A model generated the notes under the pieces. It searched no databases, had not been told where the DNA came from, and saw only the letters and a program-made list of their open reading frames with translations. Both the position numbers and the translations under genes were made by a program. 23,309 nt of DNA from Candidatus Omnitrophota bacterium (GTDB lineage Bacteria > Omnitrophota > Gorgyraeia > Gygaellales > Profunditerraquicolaceae): the NCBI GenBank assembly GCA_028717045.1, contig JAQUON010000004.1, positions 1 through 23,309 on the forward strand. The letters run 5' to 3'. Below are positions 14,200 through 21,783 of this stretch, piece by piece (within the stretch, counting starts at the first letter, position 1; the number at the start of each line of letters is the position of its first letter).

Positions 14200-14209
14200 A
14201 AGGAGGTGA
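14200..14209 (+). promoter_or_regulatory. Near-perfect Shine-Dalgarno sequence that sets the spoVG start
   Basis: AAGGAGGTGA (14200-14209) matches the complement of the 16S rRNA 3' end over ten bases and lies 5 nt before ATG 14215. It falls inside the ORF if the upstream ATG at 14194 were used, so it decides in favour of 14215. It is the strongest ribosome site in the window and predicts high spoVG translation. Confidence 0.85.
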
Positions 14210-14214
14210 GAGAG

Positions 14215-14472
14215 ATGGCAGAAGGTATCGAGCTAGAGGTAGTGCGGTTGTTCCGTTTTGAAGGCGATTCTAAGGTAAAGGCATTCGTGGATATCGCAGT
14301 AGGCGATTTCATAGTGCGGGGCCTGCGCCTTGTACAGGGGCAAAAAGGATTGTTTGTAGCCATGCCGCAGGAGAAGTCCAAGGATGGCAAATGGTACAAT
14401 TCTTTTTATCCCAAAACCAAAGAGGCCCGGAATTCCCTTCAGGAAATAGTGTTGTCGGCATACGAAGCATAA
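14215..14472 (+). CDS. spoVG: SpoVG family nucleic-acid-binding regulator
   Basis: An 85-residue SpoVG-like protein. The pattern VKAFVDIAVGDFIVRGLRLVQ, KGLFVAMPQEKSKDGKWYN and the closing SLQEIVLSAYEA match the family in order and length (Bacillus SpoVG is just under 100 residues). In Firmicutes and spirochaetes SpoVG binds DNA and RNA and modulates gene expression. Here it occurs without other sporulation genes, so a general regulatory role is likely. An in-frame ATG 21 nt upstream exists but would place the strong Shine-Dalgarno inside the gene. It sits between aroC and aroK, and a hairpin of hexamer repeats follows its stop. Confidence 0.93.
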   Translation: MAEGIELEVVRLFRFEGDSKVKAFVDIAVGDFIVRGLRLVQGQKGLFVAMPQEKSKDGKWYNSFYPKTKEARNSLQEIVLSAYEA

Positions 14473-14479
14473 AAAGCAT

Positions 14480-14543
14480 GAGGCCAAGGCTAAGGTTGAG
14501 GTTAAGTTCAACCTTAGCCTAAGCCTTAACCTTGACCTTGACC
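14480..14543. repeat. Inverted array of degenerate AAGGYT hexamers between spoVG and aroK
   Basis: The gap consists almost wholly of six-base words: GAGGCC AAGGCT AAGGTT GAGGTT, then the opposite strand form AACCTT AGCCT AAGCCTT AACCTT GACCTT GACC. AGGCTAAGGTTGA (14487-14499) pairs perfectly with TCAACCTTAGCCT (14508-14520) around an 8-nt loop. No T-run follows, so a classical terminator is unlikely. The array runs to within 1 nt of the aroK ATG and leaves no recognisable ribosome site for it. A related array lies at 23235-23298. Confidence 0.8.
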
Positions 14544-14544
14544 T

Positions 14545-15057
14545 ATGAACAACATCTATCTTATCGGTTTTATGGGCACCGGCAAGAGCGTGGTGGGCCA
14601 GGAACTTGCGCGCCAGCAAAAAAGCAAATTTATTGACCTTGATGTTTTGATTGAAAAAAAGGAAGGCCGGCCCATCGTCGATATCTTTGCCGAAAAAGGA
14701 GAGCCCGGCTTCCGTAAAATCGAATCGTGCACGTTAAAAGAAGTGAGCGCACACAGTAATACGGTAGTCTCCTGCGGCGGAGGCATTGTACTGAATGAAG
14801 CAAACATAGATATTATGAGAGAAACCGGCTTTATGATTTGTCTTACCGCTGCAGTCGATGTGATCCTGGAGAGGACCCGTGTGTATGCGCACAGGCCGCT
14901 TCTGAATGTCCCCTCCCCCAAAGAAACAATAGAATCGCTATTGAAAGTGCGCGCGCCTTTTTATGCGCGTGCCGATATGACCGTCGATACTTCCCAGAAA
15001 TCGATAAAGGAAGTTGTGGAGGCGGTGCGGCTATTTATTGCGAAGAATAGTGGATAG
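14545..15057 (+). CDS. aroK: Shikimate kinase
   Basis: A 170-residue P-loop kinase that phosphorylates shikimate at the 3-hydroxyl with ATP. Walker A is GFMGTGKS (8-15); IDLDVLIE provides D31 and D33; R57 in GFRKIE, CGGG (77-80) and R117 in HRPLL bind shikimate and ATP as in the family; LLKVRAPFYARAD is the adenine-side helix. Length is typical. There is no Shine-Dalgarno before the ATG; instead the start codon follows directly on the hexamer hairpin. Translation may depend on coupling to spoVG or on that structure (inference). The dprA start overlaps its 3' end. Confidence 0.96.
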   Translation: MNNIYLIGFMGTGKSVVGQELARQQKSKFIDLDVLIEKKEGRPIVDIFAEKGEPGFRKIESCTLKEVSAHSNTVVSCGGGIVLNEANIDIMRETGFMICLTAAVDVILERTRVYAHRPLLNVPSPKETIESLLKVRAPFYARADMTVDTSQKSIKEVVEAVRLFIAKNSG

Positions 15058-16153
15058 GCGGGAAGCCCTTATAGGCTTGAATTTGATAGGCTCTATCGGC
15101 ACTGCGCGCCTTAAGAGGTTGCTTGAGGTTTTTGCGTGCCCGCAAGAGATCTTTTGTTCGCCTGCGGGCGTGCTCGCCAGGGTTTCTGGGATAGGTCATG
15201 CAATCGCCTCAAAAATCACTTCCTTACAAGAGGAGGAGATCTTTAAAGAAACAGGGTTGGCCAAGGCATACGGCCTTTCGATTTTGACCTATGAAGACGA
15301 GGGGTATCCCAAGAACCTCAAGAATATTTTTGATCCGCCAATAGTGCTTTACGTAAAAGGCGGCATTCAGGATTGCGACGCGCATAGCATCGCAATCGTA
15401 GGAAGCCGCCGCGCATCTTGTTATGGCCTTGCTGCTGCAGAAAGATTGGCCGGCGAGTTGGCAGGGTTAGGCATAACCGTTATCTCCGGGATGGCCAGAG
15501 GCATAGATACCTTTTCCCATAAGGGCGCATTAAAGGCAGGAGGCAGGACCCTGGCAGTGATGGGCAGCGGGTTTACGCACCTGTATCCCGCAGAAAACGA
15601 AAAGCTGGCCGAAGAGATCTCATGCGCAGGCGCGGTTATTTCGGAATTCCCTCTTACGGCGTTGCCGTTAAAACAAAATTTTCCCCGCCGCAACCGCGTA
15701 ATCAGCGGCTTGGCAGAAGGGGTAGTGGTGGTAGAAGCAGCGCGCAATAGCGGCGCGTTGATTACCGCGGATTTTGCGCTGGAGCAGGGCAGGACAGTGT
15801 TCGCATTACCGGGCGCTATTGATTCTGCGCTTTCTTACGGGACCAACGAATTAATAAAACAGGGCGCCAGGCTTGTAACTTCGGTGCGCGATATTATAGA
15901 AGAGATATTTGTTGTTTCTGCTGTATGCGGGCAGGTTCCTTCGGATCCGCCAAAGCCGTGCCTGCAAGGAAAACTAATACTTTCCAAAGAGGAGTCTTTT
16001 TTGTATAATCTGATTTCCGATTCGCCGCTTGCCATAGATGAGATTATCGAGCGTTCTCATATGGATACCACGACGGCCGCAGGCGTGCTTTCGCGGCTGG
16101 AAATCAAGAATTTAATCCAACAGCTGCCGGGCAAACAATTTATAAGGGGTTGA
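15050..16153 (+). CDS. dprA: DNA processing protein DprA
   Basis: A 368-residue protein from the GTG at 15050. DprA loads RecA onto incoming single-stranded DNA in natural transformation and is widespread even in non-competent bacteria. Visible parts: an N-terminal SAM/HhH-like region (REALIGLNLIGSIGTARL, VSGIGHAI), a Rossmann-like core with IAIVGSRRAS (114-123), ISGMARGIDTFSHKGAL (145-161), PRRNRVISGLAEGVVVVEA and SGALITADFALEQGR, and a C-terminal winged helix (about 305-368). An ATG at 15014 would add 12 unrelated residues deep within aroK, so the 8-nt-overlapping GTG is favoured. topA begins one base after its stop. Confidence 0.94.
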   Translation: MDRREALIGLNLIGSIGTARLKRLLEVFACPQEIFCSPAGVLARVSGIGHAIASKITSLQEEEIFKETGLAKAYGLSILTYEDEGYPKNLKNIFDPPIVLYVKGGIQDCDAHSIAIVGSRRASCYGLAAAERLAGELAGLGITVISGMARGIDTFSHKGALKAGGRTLAVMGSGFTHLYPAENEKLAEEISCAGAVISEFPLTALPLKQNFPRRNRVISGLAEGVVVVEAARNSGALITADFALEQGRTVFALPGAIDSALSYGTNELIKQGARLVTSVRDIIEEIFVVSAVCGQVPSDPPKPCLQGKLILSKEESFLYNLISDSPLAIDEIIERSHMDTTTAAGVLSRLEIKNLIQQLPGKQFIRG

Positions 16154-16154
16154 T

Positions 16155-18128
16155 ATGAAAGATAAGAACCTGGTGATCGTAGAATCTCCGACAAAAGCCA
16201 AGACCATCACTAAAATACTGGGGGATAATTTCACTGTGATTTCCTCCATGGGGCATCTCATTGACCTCCCCGCAAAAGAATTAGGCGTTGATGTCGAGAA
16301 AAACTTCGAGCCCCATTACGTGATTATGCCTCAACGCAAACGTATCCTGGCTTCTTTGAAAAAGGAATCAAAGGGGAAAGACACGATTTATGTGGCAACT
16401 GATCCTGACCGGGAAGGCGAGGCAATCGGATGGCAAATCAAAAACAAGGTATTTAAAGATAAAAAAGTGCTGCGCGTAGTTTTTCACGAAATTACTCCTC
16501 AGGCAGTCAAAGATGCGTTCAAGCATCCCCGTGATTTCGATTTGAAGATGATAGAGGCACAGGCGGGCCGTAGGATACTTGACAGGATCGTGGGTTATTT
16601 TTTAAGCCCCCTGCTTTGGAAGAAGGTCGTCCGGGGCTTAAGCGCTGGCAGGGTGCAATCGGTTGCCTTGAGGCTGATTATCGAAAGAGAAAAACAGATT
16701 AATGATTTCATCCCGCAGGAATACTGGGAAATCGAGGCTGTGCTTACGAAGCAAGATGCCGCAGAGGGCGAGGTTGTGTTTACGGCGAAGTTAGAAAGGG
16801 CAGGCGAAAAAAAAGCAGAAATGAAGAACACAGCAGAGGCCCAGGCGTTAGTAGACGACATCAAGGGTAAGGAATTCATTGTTGCGCAAGTAAGACAGAC
16901 GCAAAAGAAGCGCTATGCCGCCCCGCCTTTTATCACCAGCACCCTGCAGCAGGAATCGTTCAATAAATTGCGCTTTAACGCCACCAAAACTATGATTATC
17001 GCGCAGCAATTGTATGAGGGGATTGATATCGGAGAAGAAAGCCCTGTAGGGTTGATTACCTATATGCGCACGGATTCAACCCATGTCGCGCCCGAAGCTA
17101 TTGATGAAGTAAGGAAGGTGATTGCGCAGAACTTCGGGAAACAGTATTTACCAGAGGTGCCAAACACCTTTAAGGTAAAGAAACACGCCCAGGAGGCCCA
17201 TGAGGCAATTAGGCCGACGCTGATTGCCCGGTCCCCTGAAACCCTGAAGACCTTCTTAAGCCATGAGCAGTACAGGCTCTATGAACTAATTTATCATAGG
17301 TTCCTTGCAAGCCAAATGGCGCCTGCGGTTTTTGCGATTACCTCCGTTACCATTGAGGCGGGGCAATATACCTTTGTCGCGTCGGGCAGCACCGTATTCT
17401 TTGACGGGTTCCTGGCAATTTATAATCATACCAATGACGAGGACAGGGACAAGAACGTTATCCCTCCCTTACAAGAGAAAGAAAGCCTGCGCGTGAAAGA
17501 GATAACGCCTTCCCAGCATTTTACCAAGCCGCCGCCGAGGTTCTCCGACAGCTCGCTGGTCAAAATCCTGGAAGAAGAGGGCATAGGAAGGCCTTCTACC
17601 TACGCGCCGATTATCTCGACGCTTTTACAGCGCAATTATGCCCGTAGGGAAAAGGGGTATTTTTACCCAACCGAATTGGGGGGCAAAGTATGCGCCTTGC
17701 TCGTTGCGCATTTCCCGGGTGTCATGGATGTCAAATTTACCGCAACCATGGAAGAAGAGCTCGATGAGGTCGAGGAGGGAAAGATTGATAAGTCCAAGGT
17801 GCTGCATGATTTTTATCCTCCCTTTAAGGCAAGCCTTGATTTTGCCTCAACGCACATCAAGAAAGAAGTAGTAAAGACCGAAGAGGTCTGCGAGTTGTGC
17901 GGACGGCCTATGGTAATAAAATGGGGGAGAAAGGGAAAGTTCTTGAGCTGCTCCGGCTACCCCGAATGCAAATATTCCAAATCCATTACCTCCGGAGTGA
18001 AATGCCCTGAGCCTGATTGCGGAGGAGAGCTTATCCAGCGCCGGTCAAAAAGAGGGTTTTTTTACGGGTGCTCGAATTACCCGAAGTGCACGTTTGTCTC
18101 AAAGTTTCTGCCGGAAAGTAAATCGTAA
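16155..18128 (+). CDS. topA: DNA topoisomerase I
   Basis: A 657-residue type IA topoisomerase that relaxes negative supercoils. The toprim domain has IVESPTKAKTI (8-18) and ATDPDREGEAIGW; the catalytic tyrosine is Y303 in GLITYMRTDST; GLSAGRVQSVAL and EGIGRPSTYAPII are further core motifs. The C-terminus carries two zinc ribbons: C-x2-C-x16-C-x5-C (579-606) and C-x4-C-x16-C-x5-C (617-645). The number of C-terminal zinc ribbons varies between lineages, so two is not unusual. The gene starts one base after dprA ends (TGA-T-ATG) and is followed 5 nt later by the Xer gene. Confidence 0.98.
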   Translation: MKDKNLVIVESPTKAKTITKILGDNFTVISSMGHLIDLPAKELGVDVEKNFEPHYVIMPQRKRILASLKKESKGKDTIYVATDPDREGEAIGWQIKNKVFKDKKVLRVVFHEITPQAVKDAFKHPRDFDLKMIEAQAGRRILDRIVGYFLSPLLWKKVVRGLSAGRVQSVALRLIIEREKQINDFIPQEYWEIEAVLTKQDAAEGEVVFTAKLERAGEKKAEMKNTAEAQALVDDIKGKEFIVAQVRQTQKKRYAAPPFITSTLQQESFNKLRFNATKTMIIAQQLYEGIDIGEESPVGLITYMRTDSTHVAPEAIDEVRKVIAQNFGKQYLPEVPNTFKVKKHAQEAHEAIRPTLIARSPETLKTFLSHEQYRLYELIYHRFLASQMAPAVFAITSVTIEAGQYTFVASGSTVFFDGFLAIYNHTNDEDRDKNVIPPLQEKESLRVKEITPSQHFTKPPPRFSDSSLVKILEEEGIGRPSTYAPIISTLLQRNYARREKGYFYPTELGGKVCALLVAHFPGVMDVKFTATMEEELDEVEEGKIDKSKVLHDFYPPFKASLDFASTHIKKEVVKTEEVCELCGRPMVIKWGRKGKFLSCSGYPECKYSKSITSGVKCPEPDCGGELIQRRSKRGFFYGCSNYPKCTFVSKFLPESKS

Positions 18129-18133
18129 TCCCT

Positions 18134-18994
18134 ATGGAGCGCTATATCGAGAAATTTATCCGCTACCTCCAGATCGAGAGGAATTATTCCGGCTATACCA
18201 TCCTTAATTACAAACTGGACCTAAGCGACTTTCAGAAATTCCTGGGTGCATCTGTCGTCGAAAACACCGATTACCTGGTTTTGAGAAAATACCTCGCCTT
18301 TCTTAAGGAAAAAAACCTGGGGGCAAAAACAGTTGCGCGTCGCCTTTCAGCGCTGCGGTCTTTTTTCAAGTTTCTCACCCGCGAAGGCTACATCAAATCA
18401 AACCCGATAGTGAGCGTTTCAAGCCCCAAGCTTCAGAAGCGCCTGCCGTCTTTTCTGACCGAAGAAGAGGTATCCCGCCTTCTTGGGGCAGGCTTTCCAA
18501 AGAATGAGATGGGTGCCCGGGACAGGGCAATCCTTGAGACCTTTTACAGCACCGGCATCAGGATTGGGGAGCTGGTCGGGCTCAATAAGGAGGATATTGA
18601 TTTTATCAGCGGCATCGTGAAGGTGAGGGGTAAAGGCAAAAAAGAGAGGATTGTGCCCATCGGCGATAAAGCGGTGAATACGATCAGGGCATACCTGGAA
18701 TACAGGACCAAAAAACAGGACGCGGTGTTTTTAAACAGAAGCGGCAGGCGGATAACTGACCGGGGCGTGCGTAATATCGTCGGGAAGTATGTGCGTATGG
18801 CCGGCGTAAAACAGGGGATATCGGCGCATACATTCCGGCATTCGTTTGCCACCCATCTTTTGAACCGGGGCGCTGATTTAAGAAGCGTGCAGGAGCTTCT
18901 GGGGCATGCGAGCTTATCTACTACCCAGATATACACTCACCTTACCACAGAAAAATTAAAAAGCGTGTATGATAAAGCGCATCCCCGCGCGTAA
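18134..18994 (+). CDS. Tyrosine recombinase of the XerC/XerD type
   Basis: A 286-residue integrase. The N-terminal SAM-like core-binding domain (about 1-90) is followed by a catalytic domain with the full set R143 (STGIRIGEL), K167 (RGKGKKER), H232 and R235 (HTFRHSFATH), H258 (LLGHASL) and nucleophile Y267 (TTQIYTHL). Spacings between these residues equal those of E. coli XerD (148-172-244-247-270-279). The likely job is resolving chromosome dimers at dif. The dprA-topA-xer order is also known from Firmicutes, which supports a housekeeping role over a mobile-element integrase. C versus D cannot be decided without a tree. Confidence 0.93.
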   Translation: MERYIEKFIRYLQIERNYSGYTILNYKLDLSDFQKFLGASVVENTDYLVLRKYLAFLKEKNLGAKTVARRLSALRSFFKFLTREGYIKSNPIVSVSSPKLQKRLPSFLTEEEVSRLLGAGFPKNEMGARDRAILETFYSTGIRIGELVGLNKEDIDFISGIVKVRGKGKKERIVPIGDKAVNTIRAYLEYRTKKQDAVFLNRSGRRITDRGVRNIVGKYVRMAGVKQGISAHTFRHSFATHLLNRGADLRSVQELLGHASLSTTQIYTHLTTEKLKSVYDKAHPRA

Positions 18995-19028
18995 CAGAAA
19001 CTGTTTGTAAAGGTCTTTTACGTAACCG

Positions 19029-20312
19029 ATGACAATACTTTACGATATTATTTTCTTTTGTATCGCAGTCTGTTATCTGCCGGTATATGCAGTGCGCAGG
19101 AAGTTCCATCCGGGATTTTTGACGCGCCTAGGGGTGTTGCCGAAGAGCCTTCAACTTGACAATCCGATTTGGATACATGCGGTAAGCGTTGGGGAGGCGA
19201 TGGCGATAAGGGGGTTGTACGAAACGCTTAAAACGCGCTTTCCCGATAAAAAATTTGTCATATCAACCGTAACCCCTACAGGCAACACCGTGGTGCGGCA
19301 TTTTGTCAAAAGCGGCGATTTTGTATGCTATCTTCCCCTGGATATAAGCGCGATTGTGCGGCGCGTCATAGAACGCATCCGCCCTTCGATAGTCGTGATT
19401 GCGGAAACGGAGTTCTGGCCGAATATTATTTCTTATCTGCATAGAAAGAACATCCCCATTGTGGCGGTTAACGGAAGAATCTCCGACCGTTCCTTTAAGG
19501 GATATCTTTTTTCAAAAATCCTCGTGCGCCCTATCCTGCGTAAAATCAGCCTGTTTTGCGTTCAGACCGCGACGGATTACCAAAGGCTCAGGCGTTTAGG
19601 TGTTGACGAAGCAAGGTTGGTAATAACCGGGAACATGAAGTTTGACAAGGTTGCAGTAAACCCTCCGGTGAGCGCAGGGATAACCAGGGAGTCATTACGG
19701 ATCGCAGGTGATGCAAAGGTGCTCCTGGCGGGCAGCACGCATCCCGGCGAAGAAGAGATTATTTTAAAGGCATACGCCGCATTGGGCAGCGCATTTCCTT
19801 CTTTACGGCTTATACTGGCTCCCCGCCATCCTGAGCGGGCAGCCGAGGTGGCGCGTAAGGTGACACGTTACGGATTTGAGCCGGTTGCAATTTCGTCGCG
19901 TGATTGTATGGCGGGCTCCCCGGGAGGAAAAAAAATTTTTATCATCGATACTATCGGACAGCTCCTCGCCTTTTATGCGCTCAGCGATATCGTCTTTGTG
20001 GGCGGCAGTTTGGTGAGCAAGGGCGGGCATAATATCCTTGAGCCTGCGCTGTTGGGCAAGCCGGTCTTGTTCGGACCTTACACGTTTAATTTCCGTGATA
20101 TTACGGAAGAATTCTTGAAGCACCGCGCAGCAGTGCTGGTGCATAACGGGCAGGAGCTTACTTCCTGTGTCGCGGATTTGCTGCGGAATCAAACGTCTGC
20201 TGCACAGCTTACCTTAAACGCACAGTCAATAATGAAACAGCTGCGCGGCGCTACTGAAAGAAATGCCGAGCTGTTCGGGAGGGTTTATGTACAAAGTCGA
20301 GAGCGCCAATAG
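19029..20312 (+). CDS. waaA: 3-deoxy-D-manno-octulosonic acid (Kdo) transferase
   Basis: A 427-residue GT30 glycosyltransferase that adds Kdo to lipid A precursors at the inner membrane. An N-terminal membrane anchor (about 4-22) is followed by RLG and HAVSVGE (50-56; E56 is the likely general base). Then come STVTPTG, ETEFWPN, VNGRISDRSF, GNMKFD, AGSTHPGEEE, APRHPER and GGSLVSKGGHNILEP, all family landmarks in order. Length matches E. coli WaaA (425). Its presence implies a lipopolysaccharide outer membrane. No other LPS gene is in the window. The 3' end overlaps the OsmC gene by 26 nt. Confidence 0.96.
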   Translation: MTILYDIIFFCIAVCYLPVYAVRRKFHPGFLTRLGVLPKSLQLDNPIWIHAVSVGEAMAIRGLYETLKTRFPDKKFVISTVTPTGNTVVRHFVKSGDFVCYLPLDISAIVRRVIERIRPSIVVIAETEFWPNIISYLHRKNIPIVAVNGRISDRSFKGYLFSKILVRPILRKISLFCVQTATDYQRLRRLGVDEARLVITGNMKFDKVAVNPPVSAGITRESLRIAGDAKVLLAGSTHPGEEEIILKAYAALGSAFPSLRLILAPRHPERAAEVARKVTRYGFEPVAISSRDCMAGSPGGKKIFIIDTIGQLLAFYALSDIVFVGGSLVSKGGHNILEPALLGKPVLFGPYTFNFRDITEEFLKHRAAVLVHNGQELTSCVADLLRNQTSAAQLTLNAQSIMKQLRGATERNAELFGRVYVQSRERQ

Positions 20313-20749
20313 CAAGGATTATTCTTTCCAGATTACGTCTAAAGACTATGAGTATTACGTTGATATCAAAGAGCAGGGGATTGCCTCTGCGCATACGCTT
20401 CTTGCTTAGCCTTGGCAGTTGTATCGGCGTCTATATCCGTAAATACGCCGGGACTCTAAAGCGTGCGCTCGGGGTTTTTCGCATTACCGTAGAAGCCGAA
20501 TTAAATAAGGAGGCCCCCGTGTGTTTTAAGGAAAGCGGCGCATATATAGATGTAAAGGGCGCGCAGCTAGATATGAGGCGTAAATCCGCTCTCCCTGCGT
20601 TCATGGGGCATTGTCCTGTGCACGCACTCAAAGCAAACCCCGAAGTTATTGTCAGATTTAAGCAGTCGGGATTATTCCACCGTAGGAGGATTGTATGGAT
20701 TGGAAGGTTATGTTGGCGACGTTTGGCGCAGTATTCTTCGCAGAGTTAG
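20287..20749 (+). pseudogene. OsmC/OhrA-family protein, disrupted by a one-base frameshift
   Basis: An ATG at 20287, with GGGAGGG (20277-20283) upstream, opens a frame beginning MYKVESANSKDYSF and running to ASAHTLLA, where it meets TAG at 20407-20409. From 20408 the next frame continues with SLGSCIGVYIRKYAG, FRITVEAEL, DVKGAQLDMRRKSAL and HCPVHALKANPE, which is an OsmC family pattern. Removing one T at 20406-20407 rejoins LLA to SLGSC, as in intact OsmC proteins. Both redox cysteines (GSC, HCPVH) survive. OsmC/Ohr proteins reduce organic peroxides. The second frame runs on to TAG at 20747, 55 nt into the next gene, so the C-terminal end may also be altered. Either a genuine recent indel or an assembly error is possible. 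Confidence 0.8.
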
Positions 20750-20967
20750 CAGATAAAACACAGTTGGTAGGCATAGCCATGGCCGGAGAATCAAGAAGGC
20801 CGATTAGCGTCTGGTGCGGCTCTGTAGCCGCTTATATGCTTGTGACGGTTGTGTCGGTATTCTTGGGGGCAGTGCTGGGTAAGTACCTTAAGCCGGAAGT
20901 GGTCCGTTATGCGGGCGGGATAGTTTTTGTGCTGATCGGCCTCTTGGTCATTTTAAAAAAGGTGTGA
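20695..20967 (+). CDS. Half-length GDT1/TMEM165 (UPF0016) family transporter
   Basis: A 90-residue membrane protein with three hydrophobic segments (about 5-16, 37-59, 68-88). It carries one copy of the family signature, E17-L-A-D20-K21-T22, close to the consensus E-x-G-D-K/R-T/S. Full-length members have two such repeats and move Mn2+ or Ca2+; single-repeat forms are expected to pair as dimers or with a second half encoded elsewhere. No partner half is seen in the window. AGGAGG (20684-20689) sits 5 nt before the ATG. Alanine replaces the usual glycine of the motif. Confidence 0.85.
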   Translation: MDWKVMLATFGAVFFAELADKTQLVGIAMAGESRRPISVWCGSVAAYMLVTVVSVFLGAVLGKYLKPEVVRYAGGIVFVLIGLLVILKKV

Positions 20968-20970
20968 GGC

Positions 20971-21756
20971 ATGCGTTTGGTATATAGGCGCTTAATAGTG
21001 GGCATCTTGTCCTGCATATTTTTTCTTACTATGTTGGCTCAGGGCCTGGCAGTTGCACAAGGGCTTTCTTTTCCTGAAAAACAGGAACGTACCGGTACGC
21101 TTACGCGCATAACACAGGAGTATATCCGCAAAATCTCTGATTTCTTCGGCAGCCTCAAGGCCTATGTGGCTGAAGAAAAAAAGACGGGGCTGCAGGAAGC
21201 GCAGACACCCCTTGATGCTACGTTCGCCGAGCTGTTACTCGTTTTTTGCGTAGATTTTTTGGTGTCTCTGTTGTGCCTTTGGCTGACCATATGGATGCTG
21301 GTGGGGGTAAGAAAATACAATCCCTCGCCTTACCTTTGGTTTATTGCTATGTTTAATCTTAGCTGGTATGCCGCATTATGGCTTTTGCGGGGCGTATGGC
21401 ACGTTATCAATGCCCTCATCATCTCGCATCAGCCTGACCTTGAGCCTTTGCTGTTGGGGCAATTAACGCTGTGTGCTTTCTGTGCCGCAGTAATACTCTA
21501 TGTGTGGCTTCTGGCAAGAATATTTCAGCTGCAATTGTTCGGCGCGATAAAGGCTTTCTGTATTTCCCATGTAGTGTATGTCTTGCTCGTGTTTTTCTTT
21601 GTATCCCTGCCTTATTTTAACCAGGGCCCGGGCAGGGTATTTAAAGAAAGCCTTACGTTACGCGCAGCTGTCCATACCTATGTCGCAGAAGTCAACGAGG
21701 TTGCGTATGGCATGGGCACGCTGGCTTTAAGAAGGATCAGGTTATTCCATCTCTGA
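20971..21756 (+). CDS. Membrane protein of unknown function
   Basis: I do not recognise this 261-residue protein. It has an N-terminal signal sequence or anchor (about 8-28, ending AVAQG), an exported soluble stretch of about 55 residues, and then four hydrophobic segments (about 86-112, 121-150, 160-184, 195-214). Trp and Leu are enriched in the membrane part. A short tail follows. It begins 3 nt after the GDT1 gene, with GTGAGG just upstream, and ends 27 nt before pilT. Its position next to pilT might link it to pilus or envelope function, but nothing in the sequence proves this. Confidence 0.7.
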   Translation: MRLVYRRLIVGILSCIFFLTMLAQGLAVAQGLSFPEKQERTGTLTRITQEYIRKISDFFGSLKAYVAEEKKTGLQEAQTPLDATFAELLLVFCVDFLVSLLCLWLTIWMLVGVRKYNPSPYLWFIAMFNLSWYAALWLLRGVWHVINALIISHQPDLEPLLLGQLTLCAFCAAVILYVWLLARIFQLQLFGAIKAFCISHVVYVLLVFFFVSLPYFNQGPGRVFKESLTLRAAVHTYVAEVNEVAYGMGTLALRRIRLFHL

Positions 21757-21783
21757 TGAATTGCGCAAGAAAAAGGAGGGATC

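Noticed and set aside
14194..14214. ATG at 14194 as the spoVG start
   Set aside because: The perfect Shine-Dalgarno AAGGAGGTGA lies downstream of it and is correctly spaced for ATG 14215; SpoVG family similarity also starts after 14215.
14487..14520. Hairpin after spoVG as a Rho-independent terminator
   Set aside because: The stem is perfect but is followed by AAGCCTTAACC rather than a T-run, and the sequence is better explained as a hexamer repeat array.
15014..15049. ATG at 15014 as the dprA start
   Set aside because: It adds 12 residues without family similarity that lie within aroK; the GTG at 15050 matches the usual DprA N-terminus.
18134..18994. Tyrosine recombinase as evidence for an integrated mobile element
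   Set aside because: It sits in the housekeeping order dprA-topA-xer, has Xer-like length and spacing, and no attachment repeats or phage genes are nearby.
20401..20412. Programmed +1 frameshift in the OsmC gene
   Set aside because: The site GCT-TAG-C does not permit re-pairing of the Ala tRNA on CTT, and there is no Shine-Dalgarno-like stimulator at the short spacing used by prfB-type sites.
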